Source: Pseudomonas benzenivorans (GTDB lineage Bacteria > Pseudomonadota > Gammaproteobacteria > Pseudomonadales > Pseudomonadaceae). From it: a DNA stretch of 64,000 nt. Below, piece by piece: positions 48,694 to 56,767 of the stretch. A program made the position numbers and the translations under genes. The stretch is taken from positions 1-64,000 of the forward strand of contig NZ_FNCT01000007.1 of assembly GCF_900100495.1 (NCBI RefSeq). The letters run 5' to 3'. The notes beneath the pieces are model-generated. The model had not been told where the DNA came from and searched no databases. It worked only from the letters and a program-made list of their open reading frames with translations. The first letter of the stretch is position 1, and each line of letters begins with the position of its first letter.

Positions 48694-49430
48694 TGTCGAC
48701 GCTGGGCGCTGGGTGGCTGGCGATACTGCTTGGCGTGTCGGCCTGCTCCGGCGTAGAGGCCGAGCCGGCGGCGCCGCAGCAAATCCGTCTGGCCAGCGAG
48801 GTCTGGGATGACTATACCCAGGCCGATGGCAGCGGTCTGGGCTGGGATATCCTGCGCCAGGTGTTCGAGCCCGCGGGGGTCGAACTGCTGATCCAGAGCG
48901 TGCCCTATACCCGCTCCATCGGCCTGGTACAGCGCGGCGACGCGGATGCCTGGGTCGGCTCCTACCGCAACGAGGTCGACCGGGGCGTGCTCTATCCGCG
49001 CTGGCATTACGATACCGATCGGATCAGTGCCCTGGGACTGGCCGAGCAAGCGGCGCCGCGCCTGGACACCCTGGGCGACTATCGCCTGGTATGGATGCGC
49101 GGCTATGAGTACCAGCGCTACTTGCCGAACCTGCGGCATTACCGGGAAATCCAGCGCCGTAGCGGTACCCTGACCATGCTCGATTATGCTCACGCGGATT
49201 TCTATATCGATGCGCGCAGCGAGGTCGACGAAGTGCTCGCTGGCGCCGCCGATCCGACCCGCTACCGGGTCACCGAGCTGACGCGCCTGCCGGTGTACCT
49301 GGGCTTCGCCGACAACCCGCGTGGCCGGGCCTTGGCCCGGTTGTACGATCGGCGCATGCGCCTGCTGGTCGAGCGTGGCAGCTTGCGGCCGCTGTTCGCC
49401 CGCTGGCGGCAGCCCTATCCCTTCGATTGA
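48693..49430 (+). CDS. Solute-binding lipoprotein, SBP family 3-like
   Basis: 245 aa. Lipobox LLGVSAC near residue 18, then a periplasmic binding-protein fold: IRLASEVWDDYTQADGSGLG at the start and ELLIQSVPYTRSIGLVQRGD, typical of family-3 domains. No permease or ATPase is next to it, so it may be a sensor or orphan binding protein. The start is GTG overlapping the pgpA stop by one base (TAGTG). Confidence 0.72.
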   Translation: MSTLGAGWLAILLGVSACSGVEAEPAAPQQIRLASEVWDDYTQADGSGLGWDILRQVFEPAGVELLIQSVPYTRSIGLVQRGDADAWVGSYRNEVDRGVLYPRWHYDTDRISALGLAEQAAPRLDTLGDYRLVWMRGYEYQRYLPNLRHYREIQRRSGTLTMLDYAHADFYIDARSEVDEVLAGAADPTRYRVTELTRLPVYLGFADNPRGRALARLYDRRMRLLVERGSLRPLFARWRQPYPFD

Positions 49431-49440
49431 GGAGTACGCG

Positions 49441-50088
49441 ATGCAAGGACTGAAGATGCTCTGGGCCGGGACGCTGCTGGCGCTAGCCGGCCTGGCCTGG
49501 GCTGCGCCCCAGGTGCGGGTGGTCGGGCTGTTTCCCGGTGCCGCGGTACTCAATGTCGACGGCCAGCGCAAGCTGGTGAAGGTCGGCCAGACCGGCCCGG
49601 GCGGCGTGCTGGTGGTCAGCGCCGACAGCCGCGGCGCGGTGTTGCGGGTGGACGGCGTCGAGCGCGCCTATGGCCTCAGTCGCGAGTACAGCGAAGGGTT
49701 CGCCGAGCCGAGCAAGCGCCAGTTGAGCATCGCCAAGGGCAGCGGCGGCCATTACTGGGTCGCCGGCTCGGTGAACGGGCATCCGCTGCAGTTCCTGGTC
49801 GACACCGGCGCCTCCTCGGTCGCGCTCAACGATGGCCAGGCCAGGCGCCTGGGTATCGACTACCGGGTGGCCGGTCGGCCGCTGCAGGTCAGCACCGCCA
49901 GTGGCACGGTGCGCGGCTGGCGGGTCAGTCTCAACAGCGTCAAGGTCGGCGACCTGGAAGTGCTGGGGGTCGAGGCCGTGGTGCTCGAGGGCAGCTCGCC
50001 GACCGAAGCGCTGCTCGGCATGAGCTTTCTCAGCCGGGTCGGCTGGCGCGTCGAGCAGGACCTGCTGGTGCTGGAATCCAAGCATTGA
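49441..50088 (+). CDS. Retropepsin-like periplasmic aspartic protease (TIGR02281 type)
   Basis: 215 aa with signal peptide (MQGLKMLWAGTLLALAGLAWA). The N-terminal half is a small beta-rich domain (VRVVGLFPGAAVLNVDG). The C-terminal half has the aspartic-protease motif FLVDTGASSVALND, later LEVLGVEAVVLEGSS and ALLGMSFLSRVGW; one DTG per chain means it must dimerise. Substrate unknown. It follows the lipoprotein by 10 nt and may be co-transcribed with it. Confidence 0.82.
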   Translation: MQGLKMLWAGTLLALAGLAWAAPQVRVVGLFPGAAVLNVDGQRKLVKVGQTGPGGVLVVSADSRGAVLRVDGVERAYGLSREYSEGFAEPSKRQLSIAKGSGGHYWVAGSVNGHPLQFLVDTGASSVALNDGQARRLGIDYRVAGRPLQVSTASGTVRGWRVSLNSVKVGDLEVLGVEAVVLEGSSPTEALLGMSFLSRVGWRVEQDLLVLESKH

Positions 50089-50207
50089 CGATGCGGCCAT
50101 CCGCCTGTTCGATCCTTATCATCGGCAATTCAGGCTGACCCGCCGGCGGGGGCTGCTGTTACAATGCCGACCTCGTATTTCCGCCCTTATCTATCTAGGA
50201 GCATCCG

Positions 50208-50828
50208 GTGTCTGTCGTGTTCGTCGCCGCCTCCCAACTGCCTACGCCGTTTGGCGTGTTCACCATGCATGGCTTTCTCGAAACGGCCACCGGCAAGGAA
50301 CATGTCGCGCTGACCTTCGGTGATGTAGCCGATGGCGAGCCGGTGCTGGGGCGTTTGCACTCCGAATGCCTGACCGGCGATGCACTGTTCAGCCTGCGCT
50401 GCGACTGCGGCTTCCAGCTCGAGGCGGCGTTGCGGGCGATCGCCGCCGAAGGCCGCGGCGTGTTGCTCTACCTGCGCCAGGAAGGCCGCGGCATCGGTCT
50501 GCTGAACAAGATCCGCGCCTACGAGCTGCAGGATGGCGGCGCCGATACGGTGGAAGCCAACGAACTGCTGGGCTTCGGCGCCGACCAGCGCGACTACGCG
50601 ATCTGCCGGCCGATGCTCGAGCACCTGGGCATCCGCTCGCTCAAGCTGATGACCAACAATCCGCGCAAGGTCAAGGCCCTGGGCGACATGGGGATCAACG
50701 TGGCTACCCGGGTGCCGCTGCAGATCGACCATAACCCGCACAACAAGAAGTACCTGGCGACCAAGGCCGGCAAGCTCGGGCACATGCTCGGCAGCCTGCA
50801 TCAGGGCGAGGTCGAGGAAAGCCTGTGA
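50208..50828 (+). CDS. ribA: GTP cyclohydrolase II
   Basis: 206 aa. First committed step of riboflavin synthesis. The zinc ligands are three Cys in [21 protein letters not shown]; catalytic and GTP-binding parts are [26 protein letters not shown] and [13 protein letters not shown]. This is the functional partner of the degenerate domain in ribB. The start is GTG with tagga upstream. A 119-nt gap precedes it; no riboswitch is visible there. Confidence 0.96.
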   Translation: MSVVFVAASQLPTPFGVFTMHGFLETATGKEHVALTFGDVADGEPVLGRLHSECLTGDALFSLRCDCGFQLEAALRAIAAEGRGVLLYLRQEGRGIGLLNKIRAYELQDGGADTVEANELLGFGADQRDYAICRPMLEHLGIRSLKLMTNNPRKVKALGDMGINVATRVPLQIDHNPHNKKYLATKAGKLGHMLGSLHQGEVEESL

Positions 50829-51244
50829 CCCGCGGCGAAGTACGGCGGCGGCTGGCACTGGCCTGGTGGCGCCAGTTGGCCCTGACCCTAGCGCCGCTGT
50901 TGCTGCTCAACCTGCTGTTCGGCGCCGAGCGGCCGCTGAGCGTGCTGGCCATGCCCCTGTTCATCGCCGGCCTGGCGGCGATGTTCGTCAGCCTGCCGCT
51001 GTTCCACGCCTACAAGCGCGCGTTGATCGCCACCGAAAAGGCCCTCGACAGTGAGCAGGAGCCGGCCGCCTGGCTGGCGTTGGCCAACCGTCGGCGCCTG
51101 GCTTTTCTCGGCGCCGGCCTGCCGGCCTGGATCGCCGCCTGCGCGGTGTTCGCCGGGCTGGAGGCGATTCCGCTGCTGCTCCTGGCGCTGTCCAGCGTCG
51201 TCCTGCTCTACCTCTACCGTATTCCCCGCCAACTCGGCCGATGA
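50825..51244 (+). CDS. Small four-helix membrane protein of unknown function
   Basis: 139 aa with about four membrane segments in two pairs ([73 protein letters not shown]). It starts with GTG and overlaps ribA by 4 nt and the next gene by 4 nt. I do not recognise a family; I recall a similar gene after ribA in P. aeruginosa. Context with a cobalamin-type binding protein suggests an envelope role only. Confidence 0.6.
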   Translation: MTRGEVRRRLALAWWRQLALTLAPLLLLNLLFGAERPLSVLAMPLFIAGLAAMFVSLPLFHAYKRALIATEKALDSEQEPAAWLALANRRRLAFLGAGLPAWIAACAVFAGLEAIPLLLLALSSVVLLYLYRIPRQLGR

Positions 51245-52038
51245 TCCGTCTCGGCGCCTGCCTGCTCGCGTTGCTGGCCTGGCCGGCACTGGCGGCCGAG
51301 CGGGTGGTCAGCCTGGCACCTTCCCTGAGTGAAATCGTCGTGGAGTTGGACGCCGCCGAGCTGCTGGTCGGCGTGCTCGACGGCGGCGAGCGGCCGCCGG
51401 CCCTGGCCCACCTGCCTTCGGTGGGGCGCTACGGCCAGTTGGAAATGGAAAGCCTGCTCCAGCTGCAGCCCGACCTGGTGCTGCTCTGGCCCGACAGCAT
51501 AGGCCCGGCGCAGCGCCAGCAACTGCAGGCATTCGGCATCCCCCTGCTGGTTGCCGAACCGCGCAGCCTGGCCAACCTGGCCGAACAGTTCGCCGAGATC
51601 GGCACGCGCATCGGCCGGGCCGAGCAGGGCCGGCGGCTGCGCCAACGCTTCGGCGAAGGCCTGGCCGAGCTGAGCGCGCGCTACCGGCGCGAGCGGCCGC
51701 TGCGGGTGTTCTACCAGATCTGGGACAAGCCGCTGTACACCGTCGGCGGCCGGCAGATCATCAGCGATGCCCTGCGCGTCTGCGGCGCCGCCAGCGTCTT
51801 CGCCGACCTCGACCTGCCGGCGCCGCAGGTCAGCGTCGAGGCGGTGCTGCAGCGCGACCCCGAGGTGATCCTCGCCGGCAGCGGCGCGCAGCTGGAGGCC
51901 TGGCGCCGCTGGCCGGATCTCGCCGCGGTGCAGCGCGAGCAGCTGTGGCCGGTGCCGGACCTGGGCCTGGAACGGCCGAGTTTCCAGATGCTGGCGGCCA
52001 CCGAGAAGCTCTGCGAGCGGCTGGCCGGGGCACGTTAG
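51241..52038 (+). CDS. btuF: BtuF-like periplasmic cobalamin-binding protein
   Basis: 265 aa with signal peptide ([18 protein letters not shown]) followed by ERVVSLAPSLSEIVVELDAAE, the typical BtuF N-terminus. LQPDLVLLWPDSIGPAQRQQL, YQIWDKPLYTVGGRQIISDAL and CGAASVF complete the clamp fold. It should carry vitamin B12 to an ABC importer; no btuCD genes are near. It overlaps the upstream gene by ATGA and converges on btuB, the outer-membrane B12 receptor. Confidence 0.85.
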   Translation: MIRLGACLLALLAWPALAAERVVSLAPSLSEIVVELDAAELLVGVLDGGERPPALAHLPSVGRYGQLEMESLLQLQPDLVLLWPDSIGPAQRQQLQAFGIPLLVAEPRSLANLAEQFAEIGTRIGRAEQGRRLRQRFGEGLAELSARYRRERPLRVFYQIWDKPLYTVGGRQIISDALRVCGAASVFADLDLPAPQVSVEAVLQRDPEVILAGSGAQLEAWRRWPDLAAVQREQLWPVPDLGLERPSFQMLAATEKLCERLAGAR

Positions 52039-52081
52039 GCCGCGCGCACCTGCAGGTATCTCCGCCGTGCGCAGCGCCGTT

Positions 52082-52147
52082 GCCCGGATGCAACCCGGGA
52101 ACGGTCTTCAGCCACTTCAGCGAATCCCCGGATTTCATCCGGGCTAC
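52082..52147. repeat. Intergenic repeat (gtagcccggatgaaatccggg family)
   Basis: Inverted copies of gcccggat and atccgggctac within 66 bp, downstream of btuF. A single related copy lies at 60150-60174. Such repeats are widespread in pseudomonads. Confidence 0.65.
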
Positions 52148-52161
52148 GTTCTCGGGCATTT

Positions 52162-52246
52162 CGTAGGAGCGGCGGGGGCGCCTAGCCCATGCCCGCGATA
52201 GCGCGCGCCCGCGAAAAGCATCGCGGACAAGTCCGCTCCCATACGA
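52162..52246. repeat. Intergenic repeat (cgtaggagcgg family)
   Basis: Arms cgtaggagcgg and ccgctcccatacg enclose ~60 nt with inner gcgcgc and cgcgat pairs. Related copies occur at 54641-54682 and 56673-56758. Confidence 0.6.
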
Positions 52247-52267
52247 AGCGGTCGCGTAGGGTGGACC

Positions 52268-52327
52268 GGGCGGCGCTCCGTCGGGCGGCGATCCGCTGGG
52301 CGGCAATCCGCTGGGCGGCAATCCGCT
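52268..52327. repeat. 15-bp tandem repeat, four units
   Basis: Units gggcggcgctccgtc, gggcggcgatccgct, gggcggcaatccgct and gggcggcaatccgct in direct tandem, the last two identical. They lie in the btuF-btuB intergenic region. They look like replication-slippage products; copy number may differ between strains. Confidence 0.85.
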
Positions 52328-52360
52328 TCAGCCCACCGATAGGCTGGTGGTGGGCTGAAG
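52326..52360. terminator. Palindrome between btuF and btuB, possible terminator
   Basis: Perfect 12-bp arms cttcagcccacc / ggtgggctgaag with an 11-nt loop. It lies just downstream of btuB on the minus strand and ends the btuF side. No T-run on either strand, so termination would be inefficient or Rho-dependent. Confidence 0.5.
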
Positions 52361-52380
52361 CCCACCCTGCAGGTAGCGCC

Positions 52381-54273
52381 TCAAAGCTGAGGTGTCCAGG
52401 TCACGGCAAACAGCGCGGTGCGGCCTTCGGTGTTGTAGCCGAAGCGTCCGTTGGTTGTGCTGTAGGTCGCTTCGGCATAGTCCTTGTCGAAGAGGTTGTT
52501 CAGTTTCAGGTCGAAGGCCACTTCCTGGCTGGCTTGCCATTTGCCGCGCAGGCTGAGCAGGCCGTAACCACCCAGCTCTCTGGAGTTGTCGGCATCGTCA
52601 TAGCGACCACTGACTGCGCGCCAACTGGTGCCGACAGCAAACTCACCGAACTGGCGATCCAGGTCCAGGCTCAGCGTGCGCTTGGCGCGGCGTGCGAGGG
52701 TGTGGCCATTGTCGCGATCCCGCGGGTCGATCAAGGCGAGTGCCAGGCTGCTCTGCCAGCCGAGCAGCTCCTGTTTGAGCGCAGCCTCGAAGCCATGTAT
52801 GCGAGCGGTCTGGACGTTCTGCGGAATGAAATTCTGGTCGAGAACAATCGCGTCTTGCAGATCGATACGGTACAGCGATAGTTCCAGCGCGCCGGTTTCG
52901 CTGTAGCGGCTGCGCCATTGGGCTTCGTAGCTTTTGGACGTTTCCGGCTTGAGATCCGGGTTGGCGCTAGGGAAGCAAAAGCCGCTGAAACAGAAATCCG
53001 GGTAGTACAGATCGTTGAAGGTCGGCGCCCGGAAGCCTTCGCTGTAGGACAGTATCAGGTCGTTGTCGGCGTTGAACGGTACGCTCAGCGCGGCGTTCCA
53101 GCTGTTCTCACTGCCGAACTGCTGGTTCTTGTCATGGCGCAGGCCCAGTTCGGTCGAGAAATGTTCCGCGTTGTAGCGATGCTGAATAAAGGCCGCCTGG
53201 TTCCAGCGCGAGTCCTCGACGAAGTCCGTGTCGCTATGCAGGCGATCCTCGTACCAGTCGGCACCCAGCAGCACTTGATGGCGGTCATTGAGGGTCAGGG
53301 TATTCACCCAGTTGGCCGAGTCGCGGTAGGTGTTGAAGCTGTAGAACGAGTCGGCGCTGGCTTGTGGTTGATCGTTGCCGGTGTCGCGCTTGTCTTCGCT
53401 GTGGCCGATTTCCAGGCGGCTATTCCAGACCTCGCTGAGGTTGGTATCGATGAAGCTGGACAGGCTGCTGAGCTGGAAATCCGTGGTAGGCAGCGAGGTG
53501 CTGAAGATGTCCTCGAACTCGGCCTGACCTCGCTGGTCGAGGGCGCTGAAGCCGATCTTCAGGTCGTCATTGAAACGATGCGAGACGTTCAGGCTCAGCG
53601 ACTGATTGCGGTAGGCATCGTCATCGCCGTTGGCACCGAAGTTGTCACGTGTGGCGTCGATACCCTGGGTTTCATCGAGTGCGGCCCCCAGGTTGAAGCG
53701 GGTTTGCGCGTCGCCGCCGGACAAGCCAAGGCTGCGCTCGAAGGTCTGGTTGCTGCCGGCGCCAAGGCGAACGTAGGGCTTGAGTCCGTCGCCGCTGCCT
53801 TGGCGGGTGAAGATCTGCACAACCCCACCGATGGCATCCGAGCCATAGAGCGCCGAGCGCGCGCCACGCACCACTTCGACCCGCTCGATCTGCTCCGGCC
53901 TGAGAAACTCCAGGCTGCTGGTGCCACTGGAGGCGGCGGCAATACGTTGGCCGTCTACCAGTACCAGGGTTTGTGCGGTCGAGGTGCCGCGCATGAACAG
54001 GCCGGTCTGGCTACCCGCGCCGCCGGTACGGCTGACGCTGACGCCAGGGACGCGTTCGAGTAGCTCTGCCACGCTGCGTACTTGCAGGCGCTCGATGTCC
54101 TTGCGGGTAAACACCGTGGTTGCAGCTGTCGCCTGCTGGACCGGTTCGGCATGCCGCCCGGAGGTCACGATCAACGGCTGCAATTCGAGTGAGTCGGCGT
54201 GGCTGCTGGCCTGATCAGCATGAGCAGCCAGCGGCAGCAGCGCCACAGCCAGGGCAATTCGGGACAATTTCAT
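52381..54273 (-). CDS. btuB: TonB-dependent outer-membrane vitamin B12 receptor
   Basis: 630 aa. Signal peptide MKLSRIALAVALLPLAAHA, a TonB box region near QPLIVTSGR, a plug domain (TVFTRKDIERLQVRSVAELL; LFMRGTSTAQTLVLVDGQRI; ERVEVVRGARSALYGSDAIG), then a 22-stranded barrel. The cobalamin riboswitch directly upstream confirms the substrate. The last residues are AVTWTPQL: the chain ends in Leu, whereas outer-membrane barrels usually end in Phe or another aromatic. The upstream open frame to 54606 runs through the riboswitch and is not coding. It converges on btuF. Confidence 0.94.
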   Translation of the reverse strand: MKLSRIALAVALLPLAAHADQASSHADSLELQPLIVTSGRHAEPVQQATAATTVFTRKDIERLQVRSVAELLERVPGVSVSRTGGAGSQTGLFMRGTSTAQTLVLVDGQRIAAASSGTSSLEFLRPEQIERVEVVRGARSALYGSDAIGGVVQIFTRQGSGDGLKPYVRLGAGSNQTFERSLGLSGGDAQTRFNLGAALDETQGIDATRDNFGANGDDDAYRNQSLSLNVSHRFNDDLKIGFSALDQRGQAEFEDIFSTSLPTTDFQLSSLSSFIDTNLSEVWNSRLEIGHSEDKRDTGNDQPQASADSFYSFNTYRDSANWVNTLTLNDRHQVLLGADWYEDRLHSDTDFVEDSRWNQAAFIQHRYNAEHFSTELGLRHDKNQQFGSENSWNAALSVPFNADNDLILSYSEGFRAPTFNDLYYPDFCFSGFCFPSANPDLKPETSKSYEAQWRSRYSETGALELSLYRIDLQDAIVLDQNFIPQNVQTARIHGFEAALKQELLGWQSSLALALIDPRDRDNGHTLARRAKRTLSLDLDRQFGEFAVGTSWRAVSGRYDDADNSRELGGYGLLSLRGKWQASQEVAFDLKLNNLFDKDYAEATYSTTNGRFGYNTEGRTALFAVTWTPQL

Positions 54274-54384
54274 CGGTATATCCTCAAAAGACAGAAAACT
54301 TTCGAGGAGGGCAGGGACAAGCACCGGGCAAGGAGGCGATAGCCAGCGCTTGACGGTGATGCCCTCCGCAACACCAGTCAGATT

Positions 54385-54582
54385 GCGCCGAGGCAGGTCT
54401 CCGGGCTGCCGACTGGCGCTTTCCCGCCTTCCCAGGCGAACCCAGTGGCGTATCGGGAAAGCGTGCGCTGAGCGCGGTCGGTTACCGTTGCGGGGGCAGC
54501 GCAGGCCTGGTGGCTGTCGAGTCGACAGCGACGCACCTGCTTCCCTTTTCACGCCTGGGCCTCGCGGCTGTCGGCGACCTCG
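54385..54582 (-). ncRNA. Cobalamin riboswitch
   Basis: Read on the minus strand, the conserved blocks follow in order: aaagggaagcaggtgcg (5' side), ctgcccccgcaacggtaac, the B12-box core gccactgg, gggaaggcgggaaag, agtcggcagcccggagacctgcc. The ends pair (ccgaggt with acctgcctcgg). It sits 112 nt before btuB and represses it when adenosylcobalamin is plentiful. Confidence 0.95.
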
Positions 54583-54640
54583 GACAAGTAAAACGCCGCG
54601 CACCATAAGCTACGGCGGGGTAACACACAAATCAGATTGC

Positions 54641-54682
54641 AGCGTAGGAGCGGCGGGGACGCCGAGTCCCCGCTCCTACGCT
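54641..54682. repeat. Intergenic palindrome (gcgtaggagcgg family)
   Basis: Arms agcgtaggagcg and cgctcctacgct with inner ggggac / gtcccc pairs. It supplies the TAG stop codon of dxs (complement of 54676-54678). Related to the repeats at 52162 and 56673. Confidence 0.75.
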
Positions 54683-56583
54683 TGGATCGTCTCCAGCCGC
54701 TGGCGCACCGCCGCCTCGATGCCGGCTACGTCCAGGCCGCACTCGGCGAGCATCTGCGCCGGCTTGGCGTGCTCGACGTAGTAGTCGGGCAGGCCCAGCT
54801 GCAGCAGCGGCTTGAGGAGGTTCTCGCGGGCGAGGAACTCGCCGAGCGCACTGCCGGCTCCGCCCATCACGCTGTTCTCCTCGATGCTCACCAGTAGCGC
54901 ATGGTCGGCCGCCAGGTCGCGCACCAGCGCTTCGTCCAGCGGTTTGACGAAGCGCATATCGACCACCGTGGCATCCAGTTTCTCGGCCACTTGCAGCGCC
55001 TCGGCCAGTTGCACGCCGAACACCAGCAGGGCGACCTTTGAGCCCGGGCGGCGGATCACGCCCTTGCCGATCTCCAGCGGCTGCAGGCCGGGTTCGATGG
55101 CGGCATTCGGCCCACTGCCGCGCGGGTAGCGCACCGCCGCCGGACCGTCGAACAGGTAGCCGGTGGTCAGCATGCGGCGTAGTTCGTTCTCGTCGCTGGG
55201 GGTCATCAGCAGCATGCCGGGGATGCAGCGCAGGTAGGACAGGTCGAAGCTGCCGGCGTGGGTCGGGCCGTCTTCGCCGACCAGGCCGGCGCGGTCGATG
55301 GCGAACAATACGTCGAGATGCTGCACCGCGACGTCGTGGATCAGCTGGTCGTAGGCGCGCTGGAGGAAGGTCGAGTAGATCGCCACCACCGGTTTGACGC
55401 CTTCGCAGGCCATGCCGGCGGCCAGGGTCACCGCGTGCTGCTCGGCGATCGCCACGTCGAAATAGCGCTCGGGGTAGCGCTCGCTGAAGGCCACCAGGTC
55501 GGAGCCCTCCTTCATCGCCGGGGTGATGCCGACCAGGCGCTTGTCCTGCGCCGCCATGTCGCACAGCCACTGGCCGAACACGTTGGAGTATTTCGGCCCG
55601 GCGGCCCGCTTCTGGCTGGCGAGCGGCGCGGCATCGGCCTTGAGCGGCTCCAGCTTGGTGATCGCGTGGTAGCCGATCGGGTCGGCTTCGGCGGGGGCGA
55701 AGCCCTTGCCTTTCTGGGTGATCACGTGGAGGAACTGCGGGCCTTCCAGGTCGCGCATGTTGCGCAGGGTGGCGAGCAGGGTCGGCAGGTCGTGGCCGTC
55801 GATCGGGCCGATGTAGTTCCAGCCGAGTTCCTCGAACAGGGTGCCGGGTACCAGCATGCCCTTGGCGTGCTCCTCGGTCTTGCGCGCGATCTCCCAGGCG
55901 CCGGGCAGGCGCGACAGCACCTTCTTGCTGCCCTCGCGCATGCTCGCGTAGGTGCGGCTGGAGAGGATCTTGGCCAGGTAGTTGGACAGGCCGCCGACGT
56001 TCTTGGAGATCGACATGTCGTTGTCGTTGAGGATCACCAGCATGTTGGCGTTGACGTCGGAGGCATGGTTGAGCGCCTCGAAGGCCATGCCGGCGGTCAG
56101 CGCGCCGTCGCCGATCACCGCCACCGCCTTGCGTTTGCTGCCCTGCAGGCGGGCAGCGATGGCCATGCCGAGGGCGGCGCTGATGCTGGTGCTGGAGTGG
56201 CCGACGCCGAAGGTGTCGTACTCGCTTTCCGAGCGGCGCGGGAAGGCGGCGATGCCGTCCTTCTGGCGCAGGCTGGCCATGCGCTCGCGGCGGCCGGTGA
56301 GGATCTTGTGCGGGTAGGCCTGGTGGCCGACGTCCCACAGCAGGCGGTCGTCCGGGGTGTCGAAGACGTAATGCAGGGCCACGGTCAGCTCGATCACCCC
56401 GAGGCCGGCGCCGAAATGCCCGCCGGTCTGGCCGACCGTGTAGAGCAGGTACTGGCGCAGCTCGTTGGCCAGGGTCTCCAGTTCCGCTTCGCCCAGCCGG
56501 CGCAGCTCATCCGGCGTGTTCGCGCGGTCGAGCAGGGGCGTCAGCGGGCGCGTGCGGGGAATCTCATGGAAGGTCGTCGGCAT
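54676..56583 (-). CDS. dxs: 1-Deoxy-D-xylulose-5-phosphate synthase
   Basis: 635 aa. First enzyme of the MEP isoprenoid pathway; also feeds thiamine and pyridoxal synthesis. It is a thiamine-diphosphate enzyme with [36 protein letters not shown], the ThDP motif [17 protein letters not shown]...NDN, and in the second half [16 protein letters not shown] and [17 protein letters not shown]. In P. aeruginosa, as I recall, it directly follows ispA; here a 3.3-kb carboxylase gene separates them. Its stop codon is inside a palindromic repeat. Confidence 0.97.
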   Translation of the reverse strand: MPTTFHEIPRTRPLTPLLDRANTPDELRRLGEAELETLANELRQYLLYTVGQTGGHFGAGLGVIELTVALHYVFDTPDDRLLWDVGHQAYPHKILTGRRERMASLRQKDGIAAFPRRSESEYDTFGVGHSSTSISAALGMAIAARLQGSKRKAVAVIGDGALTAGMAFEALNHASDVNANMLVILNDNDMSISKNVGGLSNYLAKILSSRTYASMREGSKKVLSRLPGAWEIARKTEEHAKGMLVPGTLFEELGWNYIGPIDGHDLPTLLATLRNMRDLEGPQFLHVITQKGKGFAPAEADPIGYHAITKLEPLKADAAPLASQKRAAGPKYSNVFGQWLCDMAAQDKRLVGITPAMKEGSDLVAFSERYPERYFDVAIAEQHAVTLAAGMACEGVKPVVAIYSTFLQRAYDQLIHDVAVQHLDVLFAIDRAGLVGEDGPTHAGSFDLSYLRCIPGMLLMTPSDENELRRMLTTGYLFDGPAAVRYPRGSGPNAAIEPGLQPLEIGKGVIRRPGSKVALLVFGVQLAEALQVAEKLDATVVDMRFVKPLDEALVRDLAADHALLVSIEENSVMGGAGSALGEFLARENLLKPLLQLGLPDYYVEHAKPAQMLAECGLDVAGIEAAVRQRLETIQA

Positions 56584-56672
56584 CAGGCGGATCGTTATAG
56601 GCGTAAAAGATGCGGCAGTTTACCCGAAGCACCGGAAACTGCCCAAACAAGCTGTGGCGTCCGTGGAACCTA

Positions 56673-56758
56673 TGCGTAGCAGCGGGCCATGCCCGCGATG
56701 CCGTTTACCGGTTGAGCCGTCGCGGCCATGGGACTGGGCGTCCCGCCGCTCCTACGCA
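56673..56758. repeat. Intergenic repeat (gcgtaggagcgg family)
   Basis: Outer arms tgcgtag(c)agcggg and cccgccgctcctacgca. It fills the gap between the carboxylase and dxs together with gccatgcccgcgat and tcgcggccatggg, which also pair. Confidence 0.6.
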
Positions 56759-56767
56759 GAGCCAGGA

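Noticed and set aside
52268..52327. CRISPR-like array
   Set aside because: Units are 15 bp, directly adjacent without spacers, and no cas genes are present.
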